NCBI GenBank assembly: GCA_002070955.1
Contig: MWEK01000031.1
Coordinates: 1 to 52,829 of the forward strand
Reading direction: 5' to 3'
Length of the DNA stretch: 52,829 nucleotides
Origin: Planctomycetes bacterium ADurb.Bin069
GTDB taxonomy: Bacteria; Planctomycetota; UBA8108; UBA8890; UBA8898
Below, piece by piece: positions 27,047 through 36,190 of the stretch. The notes beneath the pieces were generated by a model that was not told the DNA's origin, made no database searches, and worked only from the letters and a program-made list of their open reading frames with translations. A program made the translations under genes and the position numbers. Positions within the stretch are counted from its first letter, which is position 1; each line of letters begins with the position of its first letter.

Positions 27047-28275
27047 CAGAGGACCGCCGGCGGTGCCCACAACCGCTCGACGTAGGGCAGTTCGCCGGTG
27101 AGCGGACGCACGTAGGCGCGGAAGGCGTCCGTCATGCCGTTGCCCGCGGCATTGATGTACTCCGGCGGCACGACCCTGGTCTTGGCGGCGATATCCGCCA
27201 GCGGCGCCAGTTCGTATTTGACGGCATAGTCCCCCGTCCGCTTGATCACGATCGAGCCGTCGACGTCGTGCCAGCAGGCGTACTGGGCGGCCTTCTCGCC
27301 CACCTCGCGGGCCTCCCGGGCGTCGGTCGCCGACACGACGCCCGGGAACGAGCGCTGCAGGTAGCCGAAGGTGTCCGACCGCACGCGCTTGATTTTGAGC
27401 TGCTTCTGGACCATGTCCGCCAACTCGTCCGCCAGGGCGCCGCCCGAAAGCTGCACGTTGCCGTGGGCGTCGACCTGGGGTTCCCGGCCGAACTTGCGCA
27501 TGAGCATCGCGGCCAGGGGAATCTTCTTGCCCTTGGCGTCCTTCTCGCCCCAGACCCCCTCGGACACGGCGACCAGGCAGCGCGCGTGCCTCTTGAACGC
27601 CGCGTCGACGTCCGCCAGGAACTGGTCGATGGAGAACTGCCGCTCGGGGAGGTAGACAAGATGCGGGCCGTCGTTCTCGTGCTTGCGCGCCAGGCACGCG
27701 GCTCCGGTGAGCCACCCCGCATGGCGCCCCATGACGACGCCGATGTAGACGCCGGGAAGCGCAATGTTGTCGGCGTTCGCGCCGCTGAAGGCCGAGGCCA
27801 CGAAAAGCGCCGCGGAGCCGTAGCCGGGGCAGTGGTCCGTGACGGGAAGGTCGTTGTCGACGGTCTTCGGAATATGAATGGCCCGGAGCTCGTAGCGCTC
27901 CTTCGCGGCGAACTCGTTGACGATCCTGACCGTGTCGGCGGAGTCGTTGCCCCCGATGTAGAAGAAGTAGTGGACCCCGTGCCGCTTGAAGATGTTGAAG
28001 ATCTTCAGACAGTAGTCGGCGTCGGGCTTGTCGCGCGTCGAGCCGAGGGCGGCCGAGGGGCTGCAGGCCACAAGCTCGAGGTTGTGCGTCGTGGCCTCGC
28101 TGAGATCGACGAACTTCTCCTCGACAATGCCGCGCACGCCGTGCACGGCGCCCCAAACCCGCGTGATCTCCGGGAACTTCCGGGCCTCCACCACCGCTCC
28201 GACCAGGCTCTGGTTGATCACGGCGGTCGGGCCGCCGCCCTGCGCAATCACCACCTTGCCGACAAGTCGACTCAC
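27046..28275 (-). CDS. pfp: Pyrophosphate-type 6-phosphofructokinase
   Basis: 409 aa, minus strand, with AAGGAGGC before the ATG. N-terminal GKVVIAQGGGPTAVINQSLVG, active-site YFFYIGGNDSADT and IPKTVDNDLPVTDHCPGYGSA. The Lys in PKTVDND is the residue that marks PPi rather than ATP use; GGND replaces the GGDG of ATP enzymes. Further: MGRHAGWLTG and AVSEGVWGEKDAKGKK. It catalyses the reversible PPi-dependent phosphorylation of fructose-6-phosphate in glycolysis. Single gene, convergent with spoVG. Confidence 0.92.
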   Translation of the reverse strand: MSRLVGKVVIAQGGGPTAVINQSLVGAVVEARKFPEITRVWGAVHGVRGIVEEKFVDLSEATTHNLELVACSPSAALGSTRDKPDADYCLKIFNIFKRHGVHYFFYIGGNDSADTVRIVNEFAAKERYELRAIHIPKTVDNDLPVTDHCPGYGSAALFVASAFSGANADNIALPGVYIGVVMGRHAGWLTGAACLARKHENDGPHLVYLPERQFSIDQFLADVDAAFKRHARCLVAVSEGVWGEKDAKGKKIPLAAMLMRKFGREPQVDAHGNVQLSGGALADELADMVQKQLKIKRVRSDTFGYLQRSFPGVVSATDAREAREVGEKAAQYACWHDVDGSIVIKRTGDYAVKYELAPLADIAAKTRVVPPEYINAAGNGMTDAFRAYVRPLTGELPYVERLWAPPAVL

Positions 28276-28434
28276 TGGAATGCCTCCTCACAGCCACCGC
28301 GAAGAGCCCTCCCGCGGGCTCGCGTCGGACACGAAACGAAGGGCTATTCTGCGCCTTCGGGCGCCGCGCCGCAAGAGGCGGCGGACCGCCGAGGCCCCCG
28401 CGCGCCCCGGCGCCGCATGGGCTAAGATGGCGCC

Positions 28435-29145
28435 ATGAAACTCTGGGCCCTCGGCGATCTCCACCTTCCCAGCCGGCGCAACAAGCCCATGGACGTTTTC
28501 GGCGCAACGTGGGATCGGCACCCCGAGAAGCTCGCGGCGCGCTGGCGGGAGCGGGTCGGCCCCGAGGATGCGGTGCTTATCCTCGGCGACTTCTCCTGGG
28601 CCATGCGCCTCCACGAGGCCGAGCCCGACTTCCAGTGGCTCGCCGCGCTGCCCGCGGCGCGCAAGATCATGCTGGAGGGCAACCACGATTACTGGTGGAC
28701 CTCGCGCGCCAAAATGGTCCGGGCCGCCGGCCCCGGGGTGGAGTTCCTGCACGCGAGCGCCCTCAGCATCCCGCCCTTCGTGATCGCGGGCACGCGGCTC
28801 TGGGAGCTTCCCGACCCCGACAAGACGGCCGAGGAGAACGCCGAACGGGAGCGCCTTTGCTCCCGCGAGGCCGCGCGCCTGGAGAAGGCGTTCCGCGCCG
28901 CGGCCGCCCTGCCCCCCGGCCGCCTCATCGCGGTCATGCATTTCCCGCCCCTTTTCGCCGGCCAGGAGCGCACGGTGTTCACCGACGTCCTGGACCGCGC
29001 GGACCCCGAGGCGGTCGTCTTCGCCCATCTCCACGGCGAATTCCACGCCCTCGCGTTCCAAGGCAGGCGCGGCCGCGCGCGCTATGTGCTCGCCAGCGCC
29101 GATGCGGTCGACTTCGCGCCGGTGCTCATCGCCGAGAGCCCGTGA
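28435..29145 (+). CDS. Metallophosphoesterase
   Basis: 236 aa calcineurin-like phosphoesterase. Metal ligands in order: GDLHLP, LGDFSW, LEGNHDYWW, MHFPPLF and FAHLHGEFH. The set is complete, so activity is expected, but substrate is unknown. No signal peptide, so cytoplasmic. Divergent from pfp with a 160-bp spacer that could carry both promoters. Confidence 0.88.
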   Translation: MKLWALGDLHLPSRRNKPMDVFGATWDRHPEKLAARWRERVGPEDAVLILGDFSWAMRLHEAEPDFQWLAALPAARKIMLEGNHDYWWTSRAKMVRAAGPGVEFLHASALSIPPFVIAGTRLWELPDPDKTAEENAERERLCSREAARLEKAFRAAAALPPGRLIAVMHFPPLFAGQERTVFTDVLDRADPEAVVFAHLHGEFHALAFQGRRGRARYVLASADAVDFAPVLIAESP

Positions 29146-29181
29146 GCGGCGCCGCGGTCGAGCACCGTCTTTCTTCCGGCG

Positions 29182-29961
29182 CTACGAGGGGGGCCGGCCG
29201 TCGAAGAGCGGCACCCGGTCCAGGGAGAAGCCCGCGCTCTCGATCTGCTCGACAGCCGGCTGCAGGCGGCCCACCTCGGCCAGGCTGTGGGCATCGGTGG
29301 CGAGGGCGAGGGGCACGCCCGCGGCGACGCAGGCCTTGATGAGCGCGAGCGCCGGCTCGCCGCGGCCGCGCGCGCTGAGTTCGAGCGCGAGGCCGTGCGT
29401 CTTCGCGATCGCGACCGTCTCGTCGATGCATTCCTGCGGAATCGGCATATCGCTTTCGTGCAGCCACCGAAAGGGGTGCGCGATCACATCGACGCCCGCG
29501 GCGGCCAGGTCGCGCAGGTAGGCCAAGAACGACTCGATGGCCTGCGCCGGAAGGTGGCCCTTGTGGTAGACGCGCGGCATGACGTGCAGCGAGCCCAGCA
29601 GAAGCTGCGCCTCGGCACGCAGCGCATCGGAGATCGTGAGTCGGCCGTCTCCCATCAGCTCGACCTCGACGCCGAAGATCAGACGGTCGTCGCGGCAGTC
29701 CTCCACTTTCTCCTTGAAAGCCGACAGCCGCTCATCGCCCCGCGCCAGGTGGCGGTCGAAGAGCGCGGGGCGGTCGAGAAATGCCCACGACCAGGCGATG
29801 TCCGGCGGGAAGTAGGCCTGGAAGCCATGGTTCGTCAGAGCCTGGCGCGCGACGATGCATCCCGGGTCATCCAGCGCCGCACGATACACCTCGATCGTCA
29901 GCACGCCGTCGGCGCAGTACGAGAGTTCGGTATGGGCATGGCAATCGGTGAGAGGGCGCAT
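29182..29961 (-). CDS. PHP-domain hydrolase (histidinol-phosphatase-like)
   Basis: 259 aa from the ATG at 29961 (GTG at 29970 adds three residues). PHP metal motifs: TDCHAHTELSYC at the N-terminus, TNHGF, FGVEVEL, LGSLHVM, VIAHPFRW, LELSARG and ATDAHSL. The family includes histidinol-phosphate phosphatases and phosphotriesterases; there are no his genes nearby to settle the substrate. Convergent with the phosphoesterase at 28435. Confidence 0.85.
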   Translation of the reverse strand: MRPLTDCHAHTELSYCADGVLTIEVYRAALDDPGCIVARQALTNHGFQAYFPPDIAWSWAFLDRPALFDRHLARGDERLSAFKEKVEDCRDDRLIFGVEVELMGDGRLTISDALRAEAQLLLGSLHVMPRVYHKGHLPAQAIESFLAYLRDLAAAGVDVIAHPFRWLHESDMPIPQECIDETVAIAKTHGLALELSARGRGEPALALIKACVAAGVPLALATDAHSLAEVGRLQPAVEQIESAGFSLDRVPLFDGRPPS

Positions 29962-30119
29962 GGCGGTCACGGCCCCGATTGTAGCGCCTGAGCGGCGCGG
30001 GGAGTAGGCCGCCCGCCGCGGCCTGCTTGCGCCCGCTCCCAGCCGGGACTATGATCCTGTTTTCGAGCGCCGCGCGGGCGGCGGCGCCATCGATCCTACC
30101 GCGGAAAGGCAGGTGACTC

Positions 30120-31001
30120 ATGCGCGCGCGCACATGCGCCCCGGCGGCGCTGGCCGTTCTTCTCTGCGGGTGCTTCGGCACCTCGTGGCGCCAGTCGGCC
30201 GGCGTGCTCAAGGACATGAACACGGAGGTCGAGCTCGAACGTATGTTCGAGGCCGGGACCCCGAAGGATGCGGGTTTTGCGCACCCCGCCGACATTCCCA
30301 CCGAGCACCTCGCGGCCTTCGTCAGCCGCCTTGCTTACGAGCAGCCCAAGCTGTTCGGTTCGACGGAGTACTTGCCCCTCGTCGCCGAGCCCCATGTCGC
30401 CGGTCTGTCCGCGGCCATCGCGGAGGGCTTGGCCCGCGCCGGTCCGGCGGAGCGCGTGCGCTTCGCCGTGGTCAACACGCGTTTCCAGCTCGGCTTCCTC
30501 CCCAAGCCGCGCACGACGCGGGGGGTTGCGTTCCTCAAACCGCAGGGCATGCTCAACCTCGCCTTCGATTTGATCGACGAGAACACGGAAACCGACATGC
30601 CCGGCGAGCATTATCTGGACGGCTGGGGCGATCCGACGCGCCACGCCATCACGCGGGTGACGCTGTGCCTGCCCGCGCATGCCGCGCTCTTCCGCGACGA
30701 CGATGGCACGGAGCATCCGCTCTGGGTCGTCGCGCCCGTGGAAGCGCTCGCCGCGGCCGCGCCGCCCGAGACGACCCTCGCGCCGCCCACAGCCGCGCCG
30801 GCGGCATCCGTGCCGTCCGCGGCGGGCCCCGCGCCGCGGCCGGCGGCAGCCGATCGCCTGACCGGCGAGGAGGCGATGCAGCTTCTCAAGAACCTCGATG
30901 AGCTCAAGCGCCGGGGCGTCCTCTCGGAAGAGGAGTACCGCGCCAAGGTCGAGGCGGTGCATCGCCGCTACGACGGCGCCGCGGCCGTTCCGCCCCGGTA
31001 G
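30120..31001 (+). CDS. Lipoprotein with C-terminal SHOCT domain
   Basis: 293 aa. Lipoprotein signal peptide with lipobox LLCGC (Cys near residue 18). The middle domain (about 50-200) is unfamiliar, with EHLAAFVSRLAYEQPKLFG and AVVNTRFQLGFLPKPRT. An Ala/Pro linker follows, and a SHOCT helix pair ends the protein (LLKNLDELKRRGVLSEEEYRAKVEAV). SHOCT motifs are small oligomerisation/interaction elements. Likely a periplasmic-facing membrane lipoprotein of unknown role. Confidence 0.8.
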   Translation: MRARTCAPAALAVLLCGCFGTSWRQSAGVLKDMNTEVELERMFEAGTPKDAGFAHPADIPTEHLAAFVSRLAYEQPKLFGSTEYLPLVAEPHVAGLSAAIAEGLARAGPAERVRFAVVNTRFQLGFLPKPRTTRGVAFLKPQGMLNLAFDLIDENTETDMPGEHYLDGWGDPTRHAITRVTLCLPAHAALFRDDDGTEHPLWVVAPVEALAAAAPPETTLAPPTAAPAASVPSAAGPAPRPAAADRLTGEEAMQLLKNLDELKRRGVLSEEEYRAKVEAVHRRYDGAAAVPPR

Positions 31002-31005
31002 GCGC

Positions 31006-32223
31006 ATGCAGCCCCTCGGTTCGAATCCTCGGCCCGGCGCTCGCGCCGCCGCGCCTCTTGTTGAAAGGAGCCGCCCCATCGCCTTCGATTTCGACACACC
31101 CGTCGACCGCCGCGGCACCGCGAGCGTCAAGTGGGACAAGTATGGGAACCGCGACGTCATCCCGCTCTGGATCGCGGACATGGATTTCCGCTCCCCGCCC
31201 GAGGTCTGCGCGGCCCTGGCGGCGCGCGCGGCGCACGGCATCTTCGGCTATACCCACGCCCCCGAAGCCCTCGTGGAGACCCTCATCGCGAAGCTGCGCG
31301 CCGACTACGACTGGCGGGTCGAACGCGAGTGGCTCGTCTGGCTGCCGGGCCTCGTCACCGGCATCAACCTGAGCTGCCGCGCCACGGGCGCGCCGGGCGA
31401 CGGCGTGGTGACGGCGGTACCCGCCTACCCGCCCTTCCTCACCGCGCCGGCCCGGTCCGACCGCAAGCTGGTGACCGTGCCGCTCCTGGAGCGGAACGGC
31501 CGCGCCGCGCTCGACCTCGACGGCATTGCGCGCGCGCTCCACGACAGCGCGCGCCTCTTCATCCTCTGCAATCCCCACAATCCCACGGGGCGGGTCTTCA
31601 CCCGGGCGGAGTTGGAGGCGCTCCTCGACGTTTGCCGCGCGCACGGCGCGGCGGTGTGCTCCGACGAAATCCACTGCGGCCTGGTGCTCGACACCGAGAA
31701 GCGCCACCTGCCCCTGGCGGCGCTGGACCCGGACTTCGCCGCGCGGACGATTACGCTCATGGCGCCGAGCAAGACGTACAACGTGCCGGGCCTGGGCTGC
31801 TCCTTCGCCGTGATCCCCGGCGAGGAGCTCCGGCGCCGTTTTATCGCCGCCAAGGAGGGCGTCGTCCCGGAAGTGAACGCGTTCGGGTACGAGGCGGCGC
31901 TGGCCGCCTACCGCCACGGCGACCCCTGGCGGGACGCGCTCCTGAAATACATCCGGGGGAATCGCGACCTCGTCGAACGCCGCCTCGCCGCCATGCCGGG
32001 CATCGCGGCGGCGCATGTCGAGGCCACGTACCTGGCGTGGATCGACGCCCGCGGCGCCGGCGTTTCCGACCCGTGCCGCTTCTTCGAAGCCGCGGGAGTG
32101 GGCCTCGGCGACGGACGCCATTTCGGCGCGCCCGGCTTCGTGCGTTTGAACTTCGCCTGCCCCCGCGCGCTGCTCGAGAAGGCACTCGATCGCATGGCGC
32201 GGGCCCTCGCGGAACGAGGCTGA
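31006..32223 (+). CDS. patB: PatB/MalY-type PLP aminotransferase (cystathionine beta-lyase-like)
   Basis: Fold-type I PLP enzyme. It shows FDFDTPVDRRGTASVKWDKYG, VIPLWIADMDFRSPPEV, LCNPHNPTGRVFT, CSDEIHCGLVL and the PLP lysine in MAPSKTYNVPGL. The class cleaves cystathionine or cysteine to pyruvate, ammonia and a thiol. The conventional start is the ATG at 31006, but that adds about 24 residues that the family lacks and has no ribosome site. A perfect AAAGGAG (31064-31070) stands 7 bases before an in-frame ATC at 31078, exactly where family members start, so translation may begin at AUC (381 aa). Confidence 0.9.
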   Translation: MQPLGSNPRPGARAAAPLVERSRPIAFDFDTPVDRRGTASVKWDKYGNRDVIPLWIADMDFRSPPEVCAALAARAAHGIFGYTHAPEALVETLIAKLRADYDWRVEREWLVWLPGLVTGINLSCRATGAPGDGVVTAVPAYPPFLTAPARSDRKLVTVPLLERNGRAALDLDGIARALHDSARLFILCNPHNPTGRVFTRAELEALLDVCRAHGAAVCSDEIHCGLVLDTEKRHLPLAALDPDFAARTITLMAPSKTYNVPGLGCSFAVIPGEELRRRFIAAKEGVVPEVNAFGYEAALAAYRHGDPWRDALLKYIRGNRDLVERRLAAMPGIAAAHVEATYLAWIDARGAGVSDPCRFFEAAGVGLGDGRHFGAPGFVRLNFACPRALLEKALDRMARALAERG

Positions 32224-32490
32224 GGCCGGACGCCGGCGACGGCCCCCCGTCCTCACGGGCTTCCGCCGGGCCGCCCGCTTCCGCCTGGTCCGGAGCCGCG
32301 GCGCGGGACGACGCCCGGCCGGCCCAGGCGATCCCAAGGACGGCGCCGGCGAGATCTGTCCGGCGGACACCGGCCGCCCGAGCCCCATTGCCCTCGCCCC
32401 GCCGGGCGGCTATTCTGAACCGACATGCCTCGGCGAGGCGGACCTGCAATCAGGGCCCGCGGCCGCACGGGCAGGAAAGGAGCGCGCGGC

Positions 32491-34008
32491 GTGTCCATCG
32501 TCGGCATTGACATCGGAACGACGGGAACCAAGGCCGTGGCCTTCAGGCTCGACGGCCGCGTCGTCGCTTCCGCGTATCGCGAGTATAACCTGACGAGCCC
32601 CCAGCCCGGGCAGCTCGAGCTCGATCCCGGCGTGGTGCTGGCCAAGATCAAGGAGGTGCTCGCCGAACTGGCGGCCGCCGCCAGGAGCGACCCGCCGCAG
32701 AGCATCGCCTGGAGCGCGCTCGGCGAGGCCATGGCGCCGCTGGACGCCGGGGGAGCACCGCTCGGCAACGCCATCATCGGCTTTGACTGCCGCGGCGAGG
32801 AGGAAGTGCTCGATCTCAAGGCCGGACTCTCCCAGGAGGACGCCTTCGCCATCACCGGCCACCCGATCAACAGCTATCATTCGATCTGCAAGCTCATGTG
32901 GTGGCGGAAGCACCGGCCCGACGTCTTCGGCCGCGCCAAGCGGTGGCTGTGCTTCGCGGATCTTTTCGTCAATGCCCTCGGGCTCCCCCCCGCCATCGAC
33001 TACGCCCTCGCCTCGCGCACCCTCCTCCTGGACATTCACGCGCGCCGCTGGTCCGAGCGCATGCTCGCCTTCGCCGGCGTCGCGCCGGAGCAGCTCGCGC
33101 GGCCGATGGCGCCCGGCGAGGCGGTGGGGACCATCGGCCGGAACGCCTTCGGCTTCCCGGAAACCTGCGTGGTCGGCGTCGGGCTCCACGACCAGCCGGC
33201 GGGCATTCTCGGCACGGGCACGGCGCCGGGGGAAGCCATGTACGCCATCGGCACGGTGGTGTGTCTCGGCGTCCGCCTGGCGAGCGCCCCGGACCCCGCG
33301 GTGATGCTCGCCAACAACCTCTGCGCGTACCCGACCTACGGCGCGGACCAGTACATCTCCCTCGCCTGGAACTTCACCGGCGGGAGCCTGCTCAAGTGGT
33401 ACCGCGACCAATTCGCCGCCGAGGAGCGCCTGGAGGCCGAGCGCGCGGGGCGCGGCGTCTACGACCTCATCTGCGAGCGGCTCCCCGAGGACCCGACGGC
33501 GCTCCTCGTCCTGCCCTATTTCACCACGACGGGCACTCCGCACCTGGACACGCGGGCGCGCGGCGCGATCCTCGGCCTCCACATCACCACCGAGCGCCGC
33601 GAGATCGCCAAGGCCATCATGGAAGGCGTTTCCTACGATATTCTCCTCAACACGGCGCTCCTGGCCCGGGCGGGCGTCGCCATCGCCAGGTACAAGGCCA
33701 TCGGCGGCGCGGCGCAGTCGCCGGTGTGGATGCAGCTCGAGGCCGATATCCTCGGCCGGCCGGTCATGACCCTCCAAGCCACCGAGGGCGCCTCCTTCGG
33801 CGCGGCGCTCCTGGGCGCCAAGGCCGCGGGCCTCATCAAGGACCCCGAGGCGCACGCCAAGGAACTGGCCAAGGCCGCGCGCGTGTACGAGCCGGAAGCC
33901 CGGCGCCACGCGGCCTACCGCCGCAGGTTCGAGCTCTACCGCCGGATCTACGACGCCAACCGCGACCTGCTCCACGAGCTGGACCGCCTGGCCAAGGAAG
34001 GACGGTAG
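32491..34008 (+). CDS. FGGY-family carbohydrate kinase
   Basis: 505 aa from the GTG at 32491 with AGGAAAGGAGC upstream. The N-terminal GIDIGTTGTKAVAF phosphate loop, WNFTGGSLLKWYRD, LVLPYFTTTGTPHLD and the C-terminal ATP site YKAIGGAAQSPVWMQLEADILG are hallmarks. It phosphorylates a sugar or polyol; the xylulokinase/gluconokinase branch is most similar by eye, but the substrate is not determinable. It is followed after 5 bases by the DgcN-like gene, so an acid sugar or glutamate-linked catabolic operon is possible. Confidence 0.9.
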   Translation: MSIVGIDIGTTGTKAVAFRLDGRVVASAYREYNLTSPQPGQLELDPGVVLAKIKEVLAELAAAARSDPPQSIAWSALGEAMAPLDAGGAPLGNAIIGFDCRGEEEVLDLKAGLSQEDAFAITGHPINSYHSICKLMWWRKHRPDVFGRAKRWLCFADLFVNALGLPPAIDYALASRTLLLDIHARRWSERMLAFAGVAPEQLARPMAPGEAVGTIGRNAFGFPETCVVGVGLHDQPAGILGTGTAPGEAMYAIGTVVCLGVRLASAPDPAVMLANNLCAYPTYGADQYISLAWNFTGGSLLKWYRDQFAAEERLEAERAGRGVYDLICERLPEDPTALLVLPYFTTTGTPHLDTRARGAILGLHITTERREIAKAIMEGVSYDILLNTALLARAGVAIARYKAIGGAAQSPVWMQLEADILGRPVMTLQATEGASFGAALLGAKAAGLIKDPEAHAKELAKAARVYEPEARRHAAYRRRFELYRRIYDANRDLLHELDRLAKEGR

Positions 34009-34013
34009 CCCCC

Positions 34014-35126
34014 GTGAAGAAGCGCGGCCGCGGCGACGCCGTGCGGGGCACGGCGATCGTCCTCACCGACGGCGAACTTCTCACGGTGCACGGGAAGACC
34101 GCGCACGGACTGCTGCGCGGATCGCGCCGATTCGCAATCCTCGGCGTCGTCGACCGCCGGCACGCCGGCAAGGACGCCGGCGAGCTCCTCGACGGCGCCC
34201 GCGGCGACGTTCCGGTCTTCGAGTCCATCGGCGCCGCCCTCGCCCGCCTGCCCGCCAAGCCCGAGTTCTGCATCGTCGGCGTCGCGACGCACGGAGGCAG
34301 ACTCACGCCGACGCTCAGGGCGCTCCTCAAGGAGGCCCTCGCCGCCGGCATGTCCATCGTCAACGGACTGCACGAATGCGCCGGCGATGATCCCGAGCTG
34401 GCGGCGCTGGCGCGGCGCGACGGCGCCGCGATCATCGATGTCCGCGCCTCCGTGCCCGCCGAGGAGCTCCGCTTCTGGAGCGGCGCCATCCTGGAGTGCG
34501 CGACCCCGCGCATCGCCGTCCTCGGCATGGACTGCGCCATCGGGAAGCGCACCACCGCGCACCGCCTCGTCGGGGCCTGCAACGCGGCCGGCATCAGGAC
34601 CGAGATGCTCTACACGGGCCAGACCGGCTGGATGCAGGGGGCGGACTACGGCTGCATCCTCGATGCGCTGCGCAACGATTTCGTGGCGGGCGCCATCGAG
34701 CACGCCATCCTCGCCTGCGTCCGGGACCGCCGCCCCGATCTGATCGTGATCGAGGGCCAGTCGTCCCTCAGCAACCCGTGCGGCCCCTGCGGCGCCGAGA
34801 TCCTGCTGTCCGGCGGCGCGCGCGGCGTCGTTCTCCAGCACGCGCCGGGACGGCGCTACTTCGAGGGTTACGAGAGCCGCCGCTGCGCGATTCCCCCCAT
34901 CACCCGGGAGATCGAGCTCATCAACCTTTACGGCGCCGAGGTGCTCGCCGTGACCCTCAACGGCGAGGGGTTGGATGCAGCCGCTCTCGCGGGCGAGCGG
35001 GAACGCCTGCGCCGCGAGCTGCGGCTGCCCGTGGTGGACCCCCTCGCCGCGATCGGCGACCTGCTCCCCATCGTGCAGGCCTACCTGGACGCCTGCGCGG
35101 CGCGCTCTCCGGGGGGGACGCCGTGA
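34014..35126 (+). CDS. dgcN: DUF1611 P-loop protein, DgcN-like (D-glutamate N-acetyltransferase family)
   Basis: 370 aa, GTG start. N-terminal Rossmann-like half (FAILGVVDRRHAGKDAGELLDG, FCIVGVATHGGRL, SIVNGLHE). The C-terminal P-loop domain has Walker A IAVLGMDCAIGKRTTA, then TGQTGWMQGADYG and VIEGQSSLSNP. DUF1611 proteins paired with an enolase-superfamily racemase form the DgcN-DgcA system, which processes D-glutamate through its N-acetyl derivative. The pair here, coupled by GTGA overlap, fits. Exact activity is inferred from family pairing. Confidence 0.78.
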   Translation: MKKRGRGDAVRGTAIVLTDGELLTVHGKTAHGLLRGSRRFAILGVVDRRHAGKDAGELLDGARGDVPVFESIGAALARLPAKPEFCIVGVATHGGRLTPTLRALLKEALAAGMSIVNGLHECAGDDPELAALARRDGAAIIDVRASVPAEELRFWSGAILECATPRIAVLGMDCAIGKRTTAHRLVGACNAAGIRTEMLYTGQTGWMQGADYGCILDALRNDFVAGAIEHAILACVRDRRPDLIVIEGQSSLSNPCGPCGAEILLSGGARGVVLQHAPGRRYFEGYESRRCAIPPITREIELINLYGAEVLAVTLNGEGLDAAALAGERERLRRELRLPVVDPLAAIGDLLPIVQAYLDACAARSPGGTP

Positions 35127-36190
35127 AGATCGCGCGCATCAGCCGCCGGCACGAGCACCTGCCCCTCACGCGGCCGTACACCATCGCGTTTCGATCCATC
35201 GACGCCGTCGACAACGCCATCGTCCGCGTGGAGACCGAGACGGGGCACGCGGGCCTGGGCGCCGCCTCCCCCGAGGCGTTCGTCACCGGCGAGGCCTTCG
35301 CCGCCACGCTCGCCGCCCTCGACGCCGAGGCGACCCGCTGGCTCGCCGGCGCCGACGTGCGCGCGCTGCCCGCTCTTTGCCGCGCCATCGCCGCCAAGCT
35401 CCGCGCCACTCCCGCCGCCGCCGCCGCCCTCGACATGGCGCTTCACGACCTCTTTGCGCAGTTGCTCGGGCTGCCGCTGTGCGAAACGCTCGGCCGCGTC
35501 CACACGGCCTTTCCCACCTCGATCACCATAGGCATCAAGCCGCTCGAGGCCGCCCTGGCCGAGGCGCGGGAGTACGTCGAGCGGGGCTTCACGATCCTCA
35601 AGGTCAAGGGCGGGCATTCCTTGGACGAGGACGTCGCGCGTCTCCGCGCCCTCAGGCAGGCCTTCGGCGGCGCGGTGGCGATCCGCGTGGACCTGAACCA
35701 GGGCTACACGCTGGAGCAGACCGGCGCCTTCTTCGCCCGGACCGCCGGCCTGGACATCGAGCTCGTCGAGCAGCCTGTCAAGGCCGCCGCCGCCGGCGAG
35801 CTGCGCGCGCTCCCCGAGGACGCGCGGCGGAGGATCGCGCTCGACGAGAGCATCCTCACCGAGAAAGACGCGCTCGCCCTGGCGGCGCCGCCCGCTCCGG
35901 CGGGCATCTTCAACATCAAGCTGATGAAGTGCGGCGGCATCGCCCCGGCCCTGCGCATCGCGGCGATCGCCGAGCACGCCGGCATCAGCCTGATGTGGGG
36001 CTGCATGGACGAGAGCCGCATCAGCATCGCCGCGGCGCTGCACGCCGCCCTCGCCTCGCCGGCGACGGCGTACCTCGATCTGGACGGCAGCTTCGACCTG
36101 GCGCGCGATGTGGCGGCCGGCGGCTTCACGGTGGAGGGCGGGGTCATGCGCGCCCTCGCGGCCCCGGGTCTCGGCGTCGCGGCGATCTAG
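35123..36190 (+). CDS. dgcA: Enolase-superfamily racemase/epimerase, DgcA-like
   Basis: 355 aa from a GTG overlapping the dgcN stop. Muconate-lactonizing subgroup: KVKGG (catalytic Lys pair), metal ligands in RVDLNQ, LVEQPV and ALDESI, the second catalytic Lys in NIKLMKCGG, and the specificity loop WGCMDESRISIAAALH. The family includes L-Ala-D/L-Glu epimerases and N-acetyl-D-glutamate racemase DgcA. Adjacency to the DUF1611 gene favours the latter; murein-peptide epimerase is the alternative. Its stop codon is interlocked with that of the convergent MFS gene (shared CTAG at 36187-36190). Confidence 0.82.
   Translation: MKIARISRRHEHLPLTRPYTIAFRSIDAVDNAIVRVETETGHAGLGAASPEAFVTGEAFAATLAALDAEATRWLAGADVRALPALCRAIAAKLRATPAAAAALDMALHDLFAQLLGLPLCETLGRVHTAFPTSITIGIKPLEAALAEAREYVERGFTILKVKGGHSLDEDVARLRALRQAFGGAVAIRVDLNQGYTLEQTGAFFARTAGLDIELVEQPVKAAAAGELRALPEDARRRIALDESILTEKDALALAAPPAPAGIFNIKLMKCGGIAPALRIAAIAEHAGISLMWGCMDESRISIAAALHAALASPATAYLDLDGSFDLARDVAAGGFTVEGGVMRALAAPGLGVAAI

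Noticed and set aside
31016..31040. GGTTCGAATCC, resembling a tRNA T-loop
   Set aside because: The flanking bases do not pair as a T-stem, and no anticodon or acceptor arms are nearby.
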